A stretch of 38,632 bases of DNA from a virus, in the IMG/VR virus record IMGVR_UViG_3300031840_000779, positions 1 through 38,632 of that record. One strand, given 5' to 3'. The notes below the pieces were generated by a model. It made no database searches, was not told the DNA's origin, and saw nothing but the letters and a program-made list of their open reading frames with translations. Positions 38,632 through 38,632 of this stretch are shown here, piece by piece. The stretch's first letter is position 1; every line of letters begins with the position of its first letter. The translations under genes and the position numbers were made by a program.

Positions 38632-38632
38632 A

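Noticed and set aside
1-38632. CRISPR arrays, tRNA or rRNA genes
   Set aside because: No regularly spaced repeats of CRISPR type and no tRNA-like cloverleaf were recognised in reading the sequence.

Overview
The window holds one complete, apparently intact Mu-like transposable prophage of 38,450 bp (92-38541), flanked on both sides by pieces of a single host gene. The flanks, read on the minus strand, join into the N-terminal part of the Mg-chelatase-like ATPase YifB/ComM (…GLPGF | TMVGLPDTAVRES…). A 6-bp duplication (GAAGCC, 86-91 and 38542-38547) sits at the two junctions. The element starts TG and ends CA. Each end carries two related 9-bp sites at identical offsets (11 and 33 nt from the tip), as expected for transposase-binding sites. 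The high GC content and the ComM sequence suggest a proteobacterial, probably gammaproteobacterial, host; I cannot name the genus.

Layout, using the plus strand as given. A divergent switch lies at about 28.0 kb. To the left (minus strand) is a short lysogeny operon: an XRE-type repressor, a membrane protein and a BamE-like lipoprotein. To the right (plus strand) is a long early operon: BcepMu gp16-type regulator, HTH proteins, DUF3102 protein, DDE transposase A, AAA+ ATPase B, small unknown proteins, DUF2786, DUF3164, a MazG-like protein, GemA, and last a Mor-type activator next to the phage end. One small gene (28344-28664) runs against the early operon. This arrangement, with the early arm ending at the tip, resembles BcepMu rather than Mu.

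The late genes all run on the minus strand from 26.6 kb to 0.18 kb: lysis (holin, SLT endolysin, Rz/Rz1), DNA packaging and head (gp26/gp27-like, TerL, DUF935 portal, gpF, gpG, gpI protease/scaffold, gpT capsid, gp35/36/37-like), and tail (tube, G/GT chaperone with a -1 frameshift, tape measure, DUF2163/BR0599 hub, large tip protein, LamG-type protein). No contractile sheath gene is seen, so the virion is probably a siphovirus. The last cassette is a Com zinc-finger regulator followed by a DNA adenine methyltransferase in the place where Mu has mom.

The main new observation is a set of four near-identical promoters, one before each late block (26.67, 18.76, 12.95 and 1.34 kb). Each has a dyad TTTTG-N8-CAAAA (degenerate at 1.34 kb) followed 21-22 bp later by a -10-like hexamer; the dyad centre lies about 43 bp upstream of the predicted start, the geometry of Mu Mor/C promoters. 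Two of them predict transcription starting on the ATG itself, i.e. leaderless mRNAs for the protease/scaffold and tape measure genes. Further points are a structured RNA leader before com, a hairpin hiding the methylase ribosome-binding site, an internal start for a scaffold protein, and a non-coding G-I gap near the prophage midpoint, where Mu keeps its strong gyrase site.
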